NCBI GenBank assembly: GCA_019637815.1
Contig: JAHBUZ010000003.1
Span: 1 to 64,000, forward strand
Length of the DNA stretch: 64,000 nt
From: Chloroflexota bacterium
GTDB lineage: Bacteria > Chloroflexota > Limnocylindria > Limnocylindrales > CSP1-4
Direction of reading: 5' to 3'
Positions 1-7,832 of the stretch are shown here, one piece after another; the stretch's first letter is position 1; each line of letters opens with the position of its first letter. A program made the position numbers and the translations under genes. The notes beneath the pieces were generated by a model, which saw only the letters and a list, made by a program, of their open reading frames with translations, searched no databases and had not been told where the DNA came from.

Positions 1-805
1 TGCCCGGCGAGTCGTCGACCTCGATGCCATCGGCGAGGTACGGCAGCGACTCCGACCCGTCGTCCCGGGTGCGGATGACGTTGGCGCTGATCCGGAACCG
101 GGAGTCATCGATGTCGATGCCCTGGCTGCCGGAACCATCGCCAACGTCGTATGCCGCGTGCAGGTAGCGGATCGAGTTGCCGTGGATGACGCCCCGGGAG
201 TCGTCGACGTCCATGCCATCGCTCCGGAAGTCCCGGATGAGGTTCGATGAGATGCGCACCCGCCGGGATTCGCGGAGGCCGATCCCGTCGGTGTAGCCGC
301 AGTCGAGGGTGGCCGTGCCGATGGGCCGGATGTGGGTGCCCATGATGCGCAGGCCGTGCGCCTGGTGCGCGAGGATGGCGTTCTCGTACGTCCCGCAGCC
401 CGGACTGGTCGGGAACACGAGCTCGAGGTGCCGGATGGTCACGTCCTCGACGCCCGCGACCTCCACGAGCGACTCGCCGAAGACGTCGGCCTTGGGCGCG
501 CGGATCCGGGCGGACCACTTGGCCGATGCCCGGAGGGTCAGGCCATCGCGGTCGCCGTTGATGCTCAGCTGACCGGTGTACGTGCCCGGGCACACGATGA
601 TGACGTCGTTCCGGTCCGAGGCGTTGATCGCCGGCTGGACGCTCGTGAAGGCGGTGCCGCTGCCGCCACAGCCGTTCGGTCCCGCCGTCCCGTCGTCATC
701 CACCCAGCGGGTGGTGGTGCCGGGTCCCGCCGCCGCGGGTGCGGCGAGCGCCGCCGTGACCAGTGTCGCGATGCCGGCGATCGTCGCCAGGCGTGTCCGT
801 GCCAT
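1..805 (-). CDS. Secreted right-handed beta-helix repeat protein (3' end beyond window)
   Basis: The reverse strand is open from the ATG at 805 to the left edge, giving about 268 residues. Residues 1-26 look like a classical Sec signal peptide (basic start MARTR, hydrophobic core, ALAAPAAA end). From residue 30 the chain starts RWVDDDGT and continues with irregular 20-25 residue turns rich in I/V-x-N-x-I and DDS-type corners (for example GIDIDDS and GIEVDDS). This is the pattern of parallel beta-helix proteins of the NosD/pectate-lyase-like class. A GGAGG Shine-Dalgarno lies 8 bases before the ATG. Such proteins bind or cleave polysaccharides outside the cell, but no catalytic residues can be assigned here, so the substrate is unknown. 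It lies in the accessory left segment. Fold fairly sure, function not. Confidence 0.75.
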   Translation of the reverse strand, partial: MARTRLATIAGIATLVTAALAAPAAAGPGTTTRWVDDDGTAGPNGCGGSGTAFTSVQPAINASDRNDVIIVCPGTYTGQLSINGDRDGLTLRASAKWSARIRAPKADVFGESLVEVAGVEDVTIRHLELVFPTSPGCGTYENAILAHQAHGLRIMGTHIRPIGTATLDCGYTDGIGLRESRRVRISSNLIRDFRSDGMDVDDSRGVIHGNSIRYLHAAYDVGDGSGSQGIDIDDSRFRISANVIRTRDDGSESLPYLADGIEVDDSPG

Positions 806-969
806 CTATGACCTCCGAGGACCATGCACGCCCATGCATCTCCGTGTCATGGGCGACGGTCAGGGTGGGTGACCGCGTCGGCAGTGTCAAGCGAACGGAT
901 GGGTCGGGGGCTCCTCGGCGATGATCCCAGAGCGTCCCTGGGGCTGCCGTCAGGTGCCACGACGCGGCC

Positions 970-1596
970 TCACGAGTCCGGGAACCCCGTGATCGCCCGC
1001 CGGACCAGGCCGGGTACATCGAGGTCATCGTCGGGAGGCGGTGGCAACTCGCGGTCGAGGCTCGCGGTTTGCAGGAGCATCTCGCGGTAGCGCGGCCGGT
1101 GGACGATAGGCCGCAGCCACTCCAGCAGGCCCCCTACGTTAGCGACCAACCGACTCGCTTCGGCCTCAGCGATGGATTCGGGAACCAGGACCTCGGGCGT
1201 CGCCGGGTCGATGTCCACGTACAGACCCAGCATCTTCCCGTAGCCCAGGGACCTGACTGTCGTCAACAACTCGCCGAGCCAGGTACCTGGGTCATCTCGG
1301 GACAGCGCGTCCAGCATGTACTGGGCATTGGCGAGCTTGTCATCGTGGCGGCGCAGTCGGCGCAGGAAGCGGGCGACGGTGTAGGGCGTCTCGTTCGGGA
1401 GGCGCGCGAGGGACGCCACGCACATGATGTGCTTGCCGCACTCCTCCAGCGCCAAGACTGCCAGCGAGTGCGCGGTAGGCCAGCGGCCAGCGGCCAGCAG
1501 GAGGTGCGCATCGTCAAGCAGTCGCACGGCGTTGTCGAACGCACTTATCGCCGCGTCGGCCAGGACCTCTGCTGGAAGGTCGACAGTGGGGGCCAT
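970..1596 (-). CDS. AbiV-family abortive infection protein
   Basis: A 208-residue protein whose N-terminal third carries the AbiV signature: a helical stretch, then LLLAAGRWPTAHSLAVLALE followed by ECGK at residues 31-55. AbiV proteins are phage-defence factors first described in Lactococcus, where they stop phage translation. The rest (ARFLRRLRRHDDKLANAQYM and onward) is helical and charged, as usual for the family, and the length is typical. It is transcribed alone on the minus strand, 164 bases downstream of the beta-helix start and about 300 bases beyond the four-gene block, in a segment with other accessory genes. That setting fits a defence cargo gene. Family membership is recognised from the motif; activity against phage is inferred from the family. 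Confidence 0.7.
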   Translation of the reverse strand: MAPTVDLPAEVLADAAISAFDNAVRLLDDAHLLLAAGRWPTAHSLAVLALEECGKHIMCVASLARLPNETPYTVARFLRRLRRHDDKLANAQYMLDALSRDDPGTWLGELLTTVRSLGYGKMLGLYVDIDPATPEVLVPESIAEAEASRLVANVGGLLEWLRPIVHRPRYREMLLQTASLDRELPPPPDDDLDVPGLVRRAITGFPDS

Positions 1597-1842
1597 GACC
1601 GCACATCATGAGGCCCGGCACCTCGGGATGCTGCGCCTACCATCGACACCTGTGATGCGTCCGCAATGCACGGCTCGTCCGTTGTGACACGAGGCCGATC
1701 CCGCAGGCGGGTCCGGCTTGGTAGGGTCCTGTGCGGCAGGGCGCTGCGCGAGCAGGCACATCCCCCACGGATACGCCACCTCCCCAGGTACGCCCTGCCC
1801 CTTCGTCCTCCGGGGCTGCTCAGGCGCCGCGCCACAGAGGAA

Positions 1843-1868
1843 GGCCCGGCACCTCTCGATGCCGGGCC
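1843..1868 (-). terminator. GC-rich hairpin after the four-gene block
   Basis: A perfect 9-bp inverted repeat (GGCCCGGCA / TGCCGGGCC) with an 8-base loop lies 25 bases past the stop of the minus-strand gene ending at 1894. No T-tract follows, so it is at best a non-canonical terminator. A partial copy of the left arm plus loop (GGCCCGGCACCTC) recurs near 1614. Confidence 0.4.
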
Positions 1869-1893
1869 CCTCGGTGTTACGGAATCCGTAGCG

Positions 1894-2385
1894 TCAGGCG
1901 ACCAGGCGAGGCCCCCGTGGCTCCCGCTCCATGAGTCCGACCACCTCGTAGACGGCCAGCACCTCGTAGCCCAGCCCGGCACTGGCCCGCACGAAGTCCG
2001 TGAAGGCCTCGCACCGGGACGGTCGCTGGGACTCCCAGGACCGGACCGAGCGTGGGTCCCTGCCCATGGCGCGGGCCAGCGCAGCGAGTGACATGCCCTG
2101 CTCGCGCCGGAGGAACCCGACGACCGGCCCGAACAGCCCCGGCGACTCGCGGTCGTATCCGGCCACGGCGTCCCTGATGTACGGCACGAGCGGCTCCAGC
2201 CGACGCCGGTCGCGGACCGCCCTGGCCTCGCTCCCTGCCCGGTCGATGGCGTCCCGGGCACCCCGGTCGATGGCCTCGATGAGGGCGTGGGCGACCGCCG
2301 CCTCGTCCCGGTCCGCGAGGTCCGCATCGAGGGTGCCGATGATGCGGGTCCACGGACCGACCGACAGCGTCACGGATACGGTCAT
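1894..2385 (-). CDS. Hypothetical protein with a helix-turn-helix-like segment
   Basis: 163 residues from the ATG at 2385, chosen because it overlaps the preceding stop by four bases (ATGA); a longer frame to 2475 exists but would overlap the neighbour heavily. Residues 95-118 (REQGMSLAALARAMGRDPRS, then VRSW) read like an XRE-type helix-turn-helix, so DNA binding is plausible. The N-terminal 90 residues are helical and charged with no recognised family. It is the last gene of a four-gene overlapping block and may be its regulator. I do not recognise a precise family. Confidence 0.6.
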   Translation of the reverse strand: MTVSVTLSVGPWTRIIGTLDADLADRDEAAVAHALIEAIDRGARDAIDRAGSEARAVRDRRRLEPLVPYIRDAVAGYDRESPGLFGPVVGFLRREQGMSLAALARAMGRDPRSVRSWESQRPSRCEAFTDFVRASAGLGYEVLAVYEVVGLMEREPRGPRLVA

Positions 2386-2750
2386 GCCGTCACCTCCGGT
2401 CGTGGCGCGTCCGGATGCTCGGCCGCGAACGTCTGGGCGGCCACCAGCAGCTCGGCGAGGATGACCTCGCGGCAACGGGAGTGGGCGCGGACCTTGGCCT
2501 GGTCGGCCAGCTCGCGGAGCCGGGTGGCCTGCGAGGGCCGCAGGTCCCGCCAGAGCTGACAGGGCTCGTCGTCCTGGTCGGGCAGGTCGAGCGTGTGGTC
2601 GACGACATCGGCGTACTCGTCGATGGCCAGCTTGAGCGTCTCGTCGTCGTGGTGGACGCTACCCCACCGCGCGTGCCAGTCCGAGAGCGCCTGCTCGATG
2701 TCCTCGATGGTCGGTGTCCACGGCCGGGTGGCCGTCGCTGCGGGGGTCAC
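2382..2750 (-). CDS. Hypothetical protein, third gene of the overlapping block
   Basis: 122 residues from a GTG at 2750 whose GTGA overlaps the stop of the gene before it; its own stop overlaps the next start by four bases. The start VTPAATATRP is followed by an acidic, helical region (TIEDIEQALSDWHARWGSV) and a lysine/arginine-rich C-terminal half. No enzyme motif, signal peptide or membrane segment is visible. The longer open frame to 3164 is arginine- and proline-rich and mostly antisense-like, so I reject it. Function unknown. Confidence 0.55.
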   Translation of the reverse strand: MTPAATATRPWTPTIEDIEQALSDWHARWGSVHHDDETLKLAIDEYADVVDHTLDLPDQDDEPCQLWRDLRPSQATRLRELADQAKVRAHSRCREVILAELLVAAQTFAAEHPDAPRPEVTA

Positions 2751-3073
2751 GCTGCCACCTCCCGGGCCTGCATGACCGCATCGCGCCGGGCGAGCACGCG
2801 TGCGGTGAAGAGCATGACGGCCTGCTCGATGGCGGTCTCCAGCTCCGCCACGACGTCCTGCGAGAGCCAGTCCTCCTCGTCGCGGCCGCCATACCCGAGC
2901 ACCATCCGCTTGCAGTGCTTGTGGAGGTCGCGATAGATGCGCATCGCGCGGGCCTTCGGCTCGCCGTCCTGGTCGGTGGTCATCATGGTCCAGCGCTCGC
3001 GGGCGGCATCCATGAACGGCGCAGGGTCGACCTCGTCGAACGACTGGCGCCAGGCGGACTTGGTCGCGGTCAT
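2747..3073 (-). CDS. Hypothetical protein, second gene of the overlapping block
   Basis: 108 residues, starting MTATKSAWRQSFDEVD at the ATG at 3073, which overlaps the upstream stop by four bases. The protein is soluble, helical and rich in charged residues and methionine (for example RMVLGYGGRDEEDWLSQDV). It has no catalytic motif I can name. The 4-base overlaps on both sides suggest it is made in fixed proportion with its neighbours. Function unknown; a small structural or accessory protein of a mobile element is possible. Confidence 0.55.
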   Translation of the reverse strand: MTATKSAWRQSFDEVDPAPFMDAARERWTMMTTDQDGEPKARAMRIYRDLHKHCKRMVLGYGGRDEEDWLSQDVVAELETAIEQAVMLFTARVLARRDAVMQAREVAA

Positions 3074-3378
3074 CGGGCCAGCCCTCGCTCGTGGACGCGG
3101 GTGATGATGGTCTCGCGGATGAGCCCGTACACCTCGTCGGTGATCCCGCCCTGGCTGACGTCATCGGACCCGTCGCGGGTGAGCCGACCGATGATGTCGG
3201 CGATGGACTCGACGAAGTCGCAGTAGCGGCGCTCGGCCGCTCCGACCCGCTCGCTCGTCGCGGTGCCGTCCTCGTCGAACAGGCCCCGCCACCGGTCCCG
3301 GAGGACCTCGATGCTGATGGCGGGCTGACCGGCCGCCTGCGGCTCCACCTTCGGGGTGGGGGACTTCCTGCGCGTCAT
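3070..3378 (-). CDS. Hypothetical protein, first gene of the overlapping block
   Basis: 102 residues from the ATG at 3378 (MTRRKSPTPKVEPQAAGQPA); a slightly longer start at 3396 is also open. After a basic, proline-rich N-terminus comes a helical acidic region with DRWRGLFDEDG and ERRYCDFVESIADIIGRL. No known domain is evident. It starts 57 bases downstream of the stop of the truncated helicase frame, so a promoter between the two, or readthrough from the helicase promoter, could drive the block. Function unknown. Confidence 0.55.
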   Translation of the reverse strand: MTRRKSPTPKVEPQAAGQPAISIEVLRDRWRGLFDEDGTATSERVGAAERRYCDFVESIADIIGRLTRDGSDDVSQGGITDEVYGLIRETIITRVHERGLAR

Positions 3379-3408
3379 CGCGCACCTCCAGGGCATCGGC
3401 CCCCCGAT

Positions 3409-3455
3409 GCTGGTACCACCAGGGGGCCGGCGGAGTCACGGGGTCCGGTACCAGC
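3409..3455. repeat. 9-bp inverted repeat beside the helicase break
   Basis: GCTGGTACC at 3409-3417 and its exact complement GGTACCAGC at 3447-3455 are separated by 29 bases. They sit in the roughly 70 bases just inside the point where helicase coding similarity stops. The layout resembles recombinase arm or core binding sites at the end of an integrated element, but no integrase gene is visible in the window. Confidence 0.4.
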
Positions 3456-3615
3456 GGACCCAGATACGGTATTCTCGCGTCTTGCCCGAACCCGCGGGTG
3501 CGACGCACAGGACGGGACCCGGTGGCGCCATGGCGGCAGCCCGCTGGTCGGGTGCGAGGCGCGCGAGGCGCTCGCGTACGGATACCGGCAGCTCCTCGCC
3601 GGGCACGATGTCCAT
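3436..3615 (-). pseudogene. 5' fragment of a UvrD/Rep-family DNA helicase, cut after the P-loop
   Basis: From the ATG at 3615 the frame reads 59 residues. Residues 16-47 match the start of superfamily 1 UvrD/PcrA/Rep helicases: LARLAPDQRAAAM is the Q-motif, and GPVLCVAPAGSGKT is the hydrophobic strand plus Walker A. Similarity stops right after GSGKTR; the frame then reads EYRIWVRWYRTP and ends. All other helicase motifs are missing, although these proteins usually exceed 600 residues. The likeliest reading is that DNA to the left was inserted into, or recombined at, the P-loop codons and left this stump. It could also have been reused as a short peptide, which seems unlikely. Confidence 0.7.
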
Positions 3616-3807
3616 GGCGGCAGGATGATCCGCGGCGCTCACGCGGCCCGTATCCCGGCCGTACGCGTGCGTTGCGCGGGTCTCACACACGTCCGGTCCG
3701 GGGCTTACACGCTCCTTACACAGGGTTGACATCCCGCTGATCGCGACGGACCCTCGATGCGGGCTACGGTCCGGGGCGCACGTCATGCATGCATCAGGAG
3801 GAACGGG

Positions 3808-5877
3808 ATGCGCGCACACCCGACCCGATCGACCATCACCGCCAGCCTGGGGCTGGCCACCACGCTGGCCCTCACGCCCGCTGTCCTCGCACAGTCGCCC
3901 GAGGGCGGCTCACCCGCAGCGCCGCCCGCGGGTCCGGTCACGCTCACGCTGCTCCACAACAACGACGGCGAGTCGAGCCTGCTGCCCATCACGTACTCCG
4001 TCGGGGATGCACGGGAGACGCCGATCCCACTCGCCATCGGCGGTATCGCGGCGTTCGCGGCGGTGACGGACCGCGAGATCGCCGACGCTCGCTCACGCGG
4101 CAACTCGGTCGTCAACGTCTACGCGGGTGATGCGTTCCTGGCGGGCGCCACACTCGCCTGCTCACTGCCACCGCAGCCCGTCGATACGCCCATCTTCGAC
4201 GCGGTCGCGCAGCGACTGCTGCCCTACGACGCACATGTGTTCGGCAACCACGAGTTCGACTACGGACCGGACTTCCTCGAGCGGTTCGTGCGCACCTTCG
4301 CGAGCGACGGGACGCCGGACCAGCCGTTCCTGTCCGCCAACCTCGACTTCGCCGATGAGCCGGGCTGGGCAGACCTGGTCGAGTCGAGCGGCATCATCGA
4401 TGGCGCGCCCGTGGACGGTCGCGTCGTCGCCCGTTCGGCCATCGTTCGTGACGCGACCACGGGCGAGGCGTTCGGCATCGTGGGTGCCACCACCTGGACC
4501 CTGCCCACCATCTCGTCCCCCCGCCAGGTGCAGGTGACCGCCGACCTCGCCGCCACGGCGGCCGCGGTCCAGGCGGAGATCGACGCGCTCGAGACGGCCG
4601 GTATCGACCGGATCATCCTCGTCAGCCACCTCCAGGACGTCGATAACGACAAGGACCTCGTCGCCGCCCTTCGGGGCGTGGACATCGCGGTCGCGGGTGG
4701 CGGCGATGAGCTGCTCATCTCGGACGCCGTGGACGAGTCCGTTCAGCTGCTGCCGGGCGAGGCGCAGGCGCCCGAGGGCGGCTATCCCACGACGCAGACG
4801 GGCCTCGACGGACGGGACGTGCCCATCGTCACCACCGCAGGCAACTACAAGTATCTCGGCCGGCTCGATGTGACCTTCGATGCCGATGGCACCGTCGCGT
4901 CCATCGACACGGCCACGAGCTATCCGCGCCGGGTCATCCCCGATGCCCAGGACGGCGACCAGCTCGCGGAGCTCGATATCACCGATGCGGTGACCCCCGA
5001 TGCCGAGCAGCTCACCCAGGTCGTGGAGCCCGTCCGCGCCTGCCTCGAGACGTTCGCGTCCACAGCCGTGGCACGCTCGGAGGTCGTGCTCAACGTCGCA
5101 CGCGGCAATGGCGACCCGTACGCTCTCGGCGTCCGGAGCGGCGAGACGAACGGCGGCAACCTCGTCGCCGACTCGTACGTCGCGGCGTATGACACCTACG
5201 CACCGACGACCGGTCTCGAGCCGCGTGACCCGAGCAAGGCGCTCGTCGTGGCGGTCCAGAACGGCGGCGGCATCCGGCAGGGCGCCGGCAACGCGCTCCC
5301 GAACGGCGGCGATGCCCCGGGTGACATCACGCGACTCGACACGCTGGGCGTGATGGCGTTCGACAACTACCTCGTGACCATGGATCTCTCGGCGGCCGAC
5401 CTGAAGACCGTGTTCGAGCGCTCGTGCGAGACGCTCGGCGGCGGCCAGTTCCTCCAGGTGTCCCACTTGGCTGTCACGTGCGATATCAGTGCCGAGGTCG
5501 GCTCGCGGGTGACGGACCTTCGATACACGGCGGGCACGCCCGAGACCGATGACGACGTGGCGCTCGTGGACGCGGACGGCCTCGTCCAGGAGGTCGACGT
5601 GCCCGTCCGGGTCATCACCAACCAGTTCACGGCAGCCGGTGGCGACGACTACCCGACCTTCGCCGCCACGCGCCCGACGTCGCTCACCAACGCGTCCGGC
5701 GAGCCGGTGTTCTACGAGCAGGCGCTCCGGGAGTACCTCGAGTCGTTCCCGGCCGATGCCGACGGGCTGCCCACGATCCCGGCGACCGATCCGCGGTCCG
5801 CCCAGGAGACGGGTGAGGGACGCATCACCCTGGTGCTGCCCGCGCCGCCATCGCCGGAGGCGTCGCCCGGGTCCTGA
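3808..5877 (+). CDS. Secreted 5'-nucleotidase / metallophosphatase of the UshA type
   Basis: 689 residues from the ATG at 3808, preceded by a clear AGGAGG at 3796-3801. Residues 1-30 form a Sec signal peptide ending TPAVLAQS. The catalytic metallophosphatase domain has LLHNNDGES, YAGDAFLAG, FGNHEFDYG and ILVSHL. The last metal motif, normally GxHxH, reads GGGDELL here. The C-terminal 5'-nucleotidase domain (about residues 400-640) has QNGGGIRQ and GGGQFLQVSHL, the substrate-binding part. The protein ends in a proline/serine tail without an anchor, so it is probably released. It likely hydrolyses extracellular nucleotides or related phosphoesters for scavenging. It stands alone and is followed by a strong hairpin. 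Family sure, exact substrate not. Confidence 0.88.
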   Translation: MRAHPTRSTITASLGLATTLALTPAVLAQSPEGGSPAAPPAGPVTLTLLHNNDGESSLLPITYSVGDARETPIPLAIGGIAAFAAVTDREIADARSRGNSVVNVYAGDAFLAGATLACSLPPQPVDTPIFDAVAQRLLPYDAHVFGNHEFDYGPDFLERFVRTFASDGTPDQPFLSANLDFADEPGWADLVESSGIIDGAPVDGRVVARSAIVRDATTGEAFGIVGATTWTLPTISSPRQVQVTADLAATAAAVQAEIDALETAGIDRIILVSHLQDVDNDKDLVAALRGVDIAVAGGGDELLISDAVDESVQLLPGEAQAPEGGYPTTQTGLDGRDVPIVTTAGNYKYLGRLDVTFDADGTVASIDTATSYPRRVIPDAQDGDQLAELDITDAVTPDAEQLTQVVEPVRACLETFASTAVARSEVVLNVARGNGDPYALGVRSGETNGGNLVADSYVAAYDTYAPTTGLEPRDPSKALVVAVQNGGGIRQGAGNALPNGGDAPGDITRLDTLGVMAFDNYLVTMDLSAADLKTVFERSCETLGGGQFLQVSHLAVTCDISAEVGSRVTDLRYTAGTPETDDDVALVDADGLVQEVDVPVRVITNQFTAAGGDDYPTFAATRPTSLTNASGEPVFYEQALREYLESFPADADGLPTIPATDPRSAQETGEGRITLVLPAPPSPEASPGS

Positions 5878-5926
5878 AACGGGTCCGGCGCCGTTTCGCG
5901 CCCGACCCCGCGACTCCCATCCCCCG

Positions 5927-5957
5927 GACGCCGGGCGGCCCGCCACCGCCCGGCGTC
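5927..5957 (+). terminator. Strong hairpin after the 5'-nucleotidase
   Basis: A perfect 12-bp inverted repeat (GACGCCGGGCGG / CCGCCCGGCGTC) with a 7-base loop lies 49 bases past the stop at 5877 and just before the uvrC promoter. There is no T-run, as often in G+C-rich bacteria. Confidence 0.6.
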
Positions 5958-5965
5958 GTCACGCC

Positions 5966-5971
5966 TACCAT
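5966..5971 (+). promoter_or_regulatory. -10 box (TACCAT) of uvrC
   Basis: TACCAT ends 7 bases before the GTG start of uvrC, so transcription would begin at or within a base or two of the start codon (leaderless). No clear -35 is seen. Confidence 0.45.
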
Positions 5972-5978
5972 CAGGGGT

Positions 5979-7832
5979 GTGACCCCGCAGCTCGAGCTCG
6001 CCCTCAGGAACGTCCCCGACCACCCTGGCGTGTACCTCATGAAGGACGCCCAGGGGCGGGTGCTGTACGTGGGCAAGGCGCAGAGCCTGCGCAACCGCAC
6101 CCGTCAGTACTGGCAGGCCGGACGCGGCGGCACCACGCCGCCGCTGCGCATCGAGTCAGCCATCGACAAGGTGACGGATCTCGAGTGGACGCTCACCGAC
6201 ACGGTGTCGGAGGCGCTGCTGCTCGAGGCGAACCTGGTCAAGCGTCACCAGCCGCGCTTCAATGTCCGGCTCAAGGACGACAAGAGCTACCCCTTCATCA
6301 AGGTCACCCTCGCGGACGACTTCCCGCGCATCGAGCGGACCCGCAAGCTGCCCGCGGACGGCAGCCGCTACTTCGGGCCGTATGCCTCGGCGAGCAGCGT
6401 GGACGAGGCGATGAACCTCATCCGCCGCCTGTTCCCGTTCCGGACCTGCACCATCGACATCAAGGACGGTCAGCGTGCCCTCGATCGACCGTGTCTGCTG
6501 TATCACATCAAGCGCTGCCAGGGCCCCTGCATCGAGGCCATCGACAAGGAGGCCTACCGCGCCGACATCGAGCAGGTGATGCTGTTCCTCGAGGGTCGCC
6601 AGGAGCAGGTCGCCCGAGCGCTCCGCAAGGAGATGGCGGTCGCATCGGACGAGATGCGCTACGAGCGGGCGGCGGCGCTCCGGGACAAGGTCCGGGCCAT
6701 CGAGCGGACGATGGAGGACCAGAAGATGGCGGGCTTCGCGCGCCGCCAGCTGGACGTGCTCGGCTTCTCGCGTGCCGGCAACCAGGCGGCCGTGCAGCTG
6801 TTCGCGATCCGTGACGGCAAGACCGTCAGCCGCGATGTGTTCCAGCTGGAGAACCTGGGCGATGGGCCGGACGTCGAGGCCCTCTCGGCGTTCGTGCGGC
6901 AGTACTACGCTACGGCGGGCAGCATCCCGCCCAAGGTGCTGCTGCCGATGACGCTGCCGGACGCCGACGAGCTGGAGGTGTTCCTGCGCGAGCGACGGGG
7001 CAGCGGCGTCACCCTGACCGTGCCGCGTCGAGGCGACGGTCGGGCGCTCATGGATCTCGCGGCGCGCAATGCCGCCGAGACGCTCGCCCGGGAGCAGGCG
7101 AAGTGGCTCGCGGACCAGGGCCGCACGCTCGCCGCGCTCGAGGAGCTCGCGAACGCGCTGGGGCTCGCCGCACCGCCGATGCGCATCGAGTGCTTCGACA
7201 TCAGCACCATCCAGGGGGCCTTCACGGTCGGCAGCATGGTCGTGTTCGAGGAGGGTCGGCCACGCAGCGGCGACTATCGACGCTTCCGGGTGAAGACGGT
7301 CGAGGGCACGGACGACTTCGCAAGTCACCGGGAGGTGTTCCGACGCCGATTCCGACGCGCACTCTCGAGCGAGGAGGGGAGTGCCGAGGAGCTTCGCTGG
7401 CGGATGCCGGATCTGGTCATCATCGACGGTGGCAAGGGCCAGGTGAGCGCGGCGCGCGGTGTGCTGGATGATCTCGGACTCCACGACCTGCCGCTGGCGG
7501 GCATCGCCAAGGAGCGCGAGGAGCTGTTCCTGCCCGGTCGTAGCGACCCCATCGTGCTGCCGGCGACCTCGCAGGCGCTGTACCTGGTCCAGCGGCTCCG
7601 CGACGAGGCGCACCGATTCGCGATCACGTACCACCGCCAGGTCCGCGCGAAGGCACAGACCCGCTCAGCGCTCGATGACCTGCCCGGCGTGGGTCCTGCG
7701 CGCAAGCGGGCCCTCCTGCGGGTGTTCGGCTCGTCGAAGGCGCTCAAGAGCGCGACGGTCGAGGAGATGGCCGCCGTGCCGGGGATCGGTCGCGGCCTGG
7801 CCGAGCGCATCCGGGAGCACCTCGACAGCTGA
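5979..7832 (+). CDS. uvrC: UvrABC excinuclease subunit C
   Basis: 617 residues from a GTG placed 7 bases after a TACCAT box. The N-terminal GIY-YIG nuclease domain (GVYLMKDAQGRVLYVGKA, about 18-35) makes the 3' incision. The UvrB-interacting UVR helix pair is near 205-240 (RYERAAALRDKVRAIERTM). The RNase H-like 5' nuclease follows (RIECFDISTIQG near 402; DLVIIDGGKGQ near 478). The tandem helix-hairpin-helix is at 565-617 (LPGVGPARKRALL and VPGIGRGLAERI). Length and domain order are standard. Acts in nucleotide excision repair after UvrAB damage recognition. Monocistronic here, with no uvrA/uvrB nearby. Confidence 0.98.
   Translation: MTPQLELALRNVPDHPGVYLMKDAQGRVLYVGKAQSLRNRTRQYWQAGRGGTTPPLRIESAIDKVTDLEWTLTDTVSEALLLEANLVKRHQPRFNVRLKDDKSYPFIKVTLADDFPRIERTRKLPADGSRYFGPYASASSVDEAMNLIRRLFPFRTCTIDIKDGQRALDRPCLLYHIKRCQGPCIEAIDKEAYRADIEQVMLFLEGRQEQVARALRKEMAVASDEMRYERAAALRDKVRAIERTMEDQKMAGFARRQLDVLGFSRAGNQAAVQLFAIRDGKTVSRDVFQLENLGDGPDVEALSAFVRQYYATAGSIPPKVLLPMTLPDADELEVFLRERRGSGVTLTVPRRGDGRALMDLAARNAAETLAREQAKWLADQGRTLAALEELANALGLAAPPMRIECFDISTIQGAFTVGSMVVFEEGRPRSGDYRRFRVKTVEGTDDFASHREVFRRRFRRALSSEEGSAEELRWRMPDLVIIDGGKGQVSAARGVLDDLGLHDLPLAGIAKEREELFLPGRSDPIVLPATSQALYLVQRLRDEAHRFAITYHRQVRAKAQTRSALDDLPGVGPARKRALLRVFGSSKALKSATVEEMAAVPGIGRGLAERIREHLDS

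Noticed and set aside
105-593. 162-residue minus-strand open frame at the left end
   Set aside because: It is an out-of-frame reading of the beta-helix gene, which has a signal peptide, ribosome site and regular repeats in the true frame.
3726-3731. TTGACA as -35 box for the 5'-nucleotidase
   Set aside because: No TANNNT follows at 16-18 bases; left out as a feature although it could still contribute.
4162-7634. Large antisense frames under the 5'-nucleotidase and uvrC
   Set aside because: Long open frames on the opposite strand are expected at this base composition; they have no start signals or recognisable domains.
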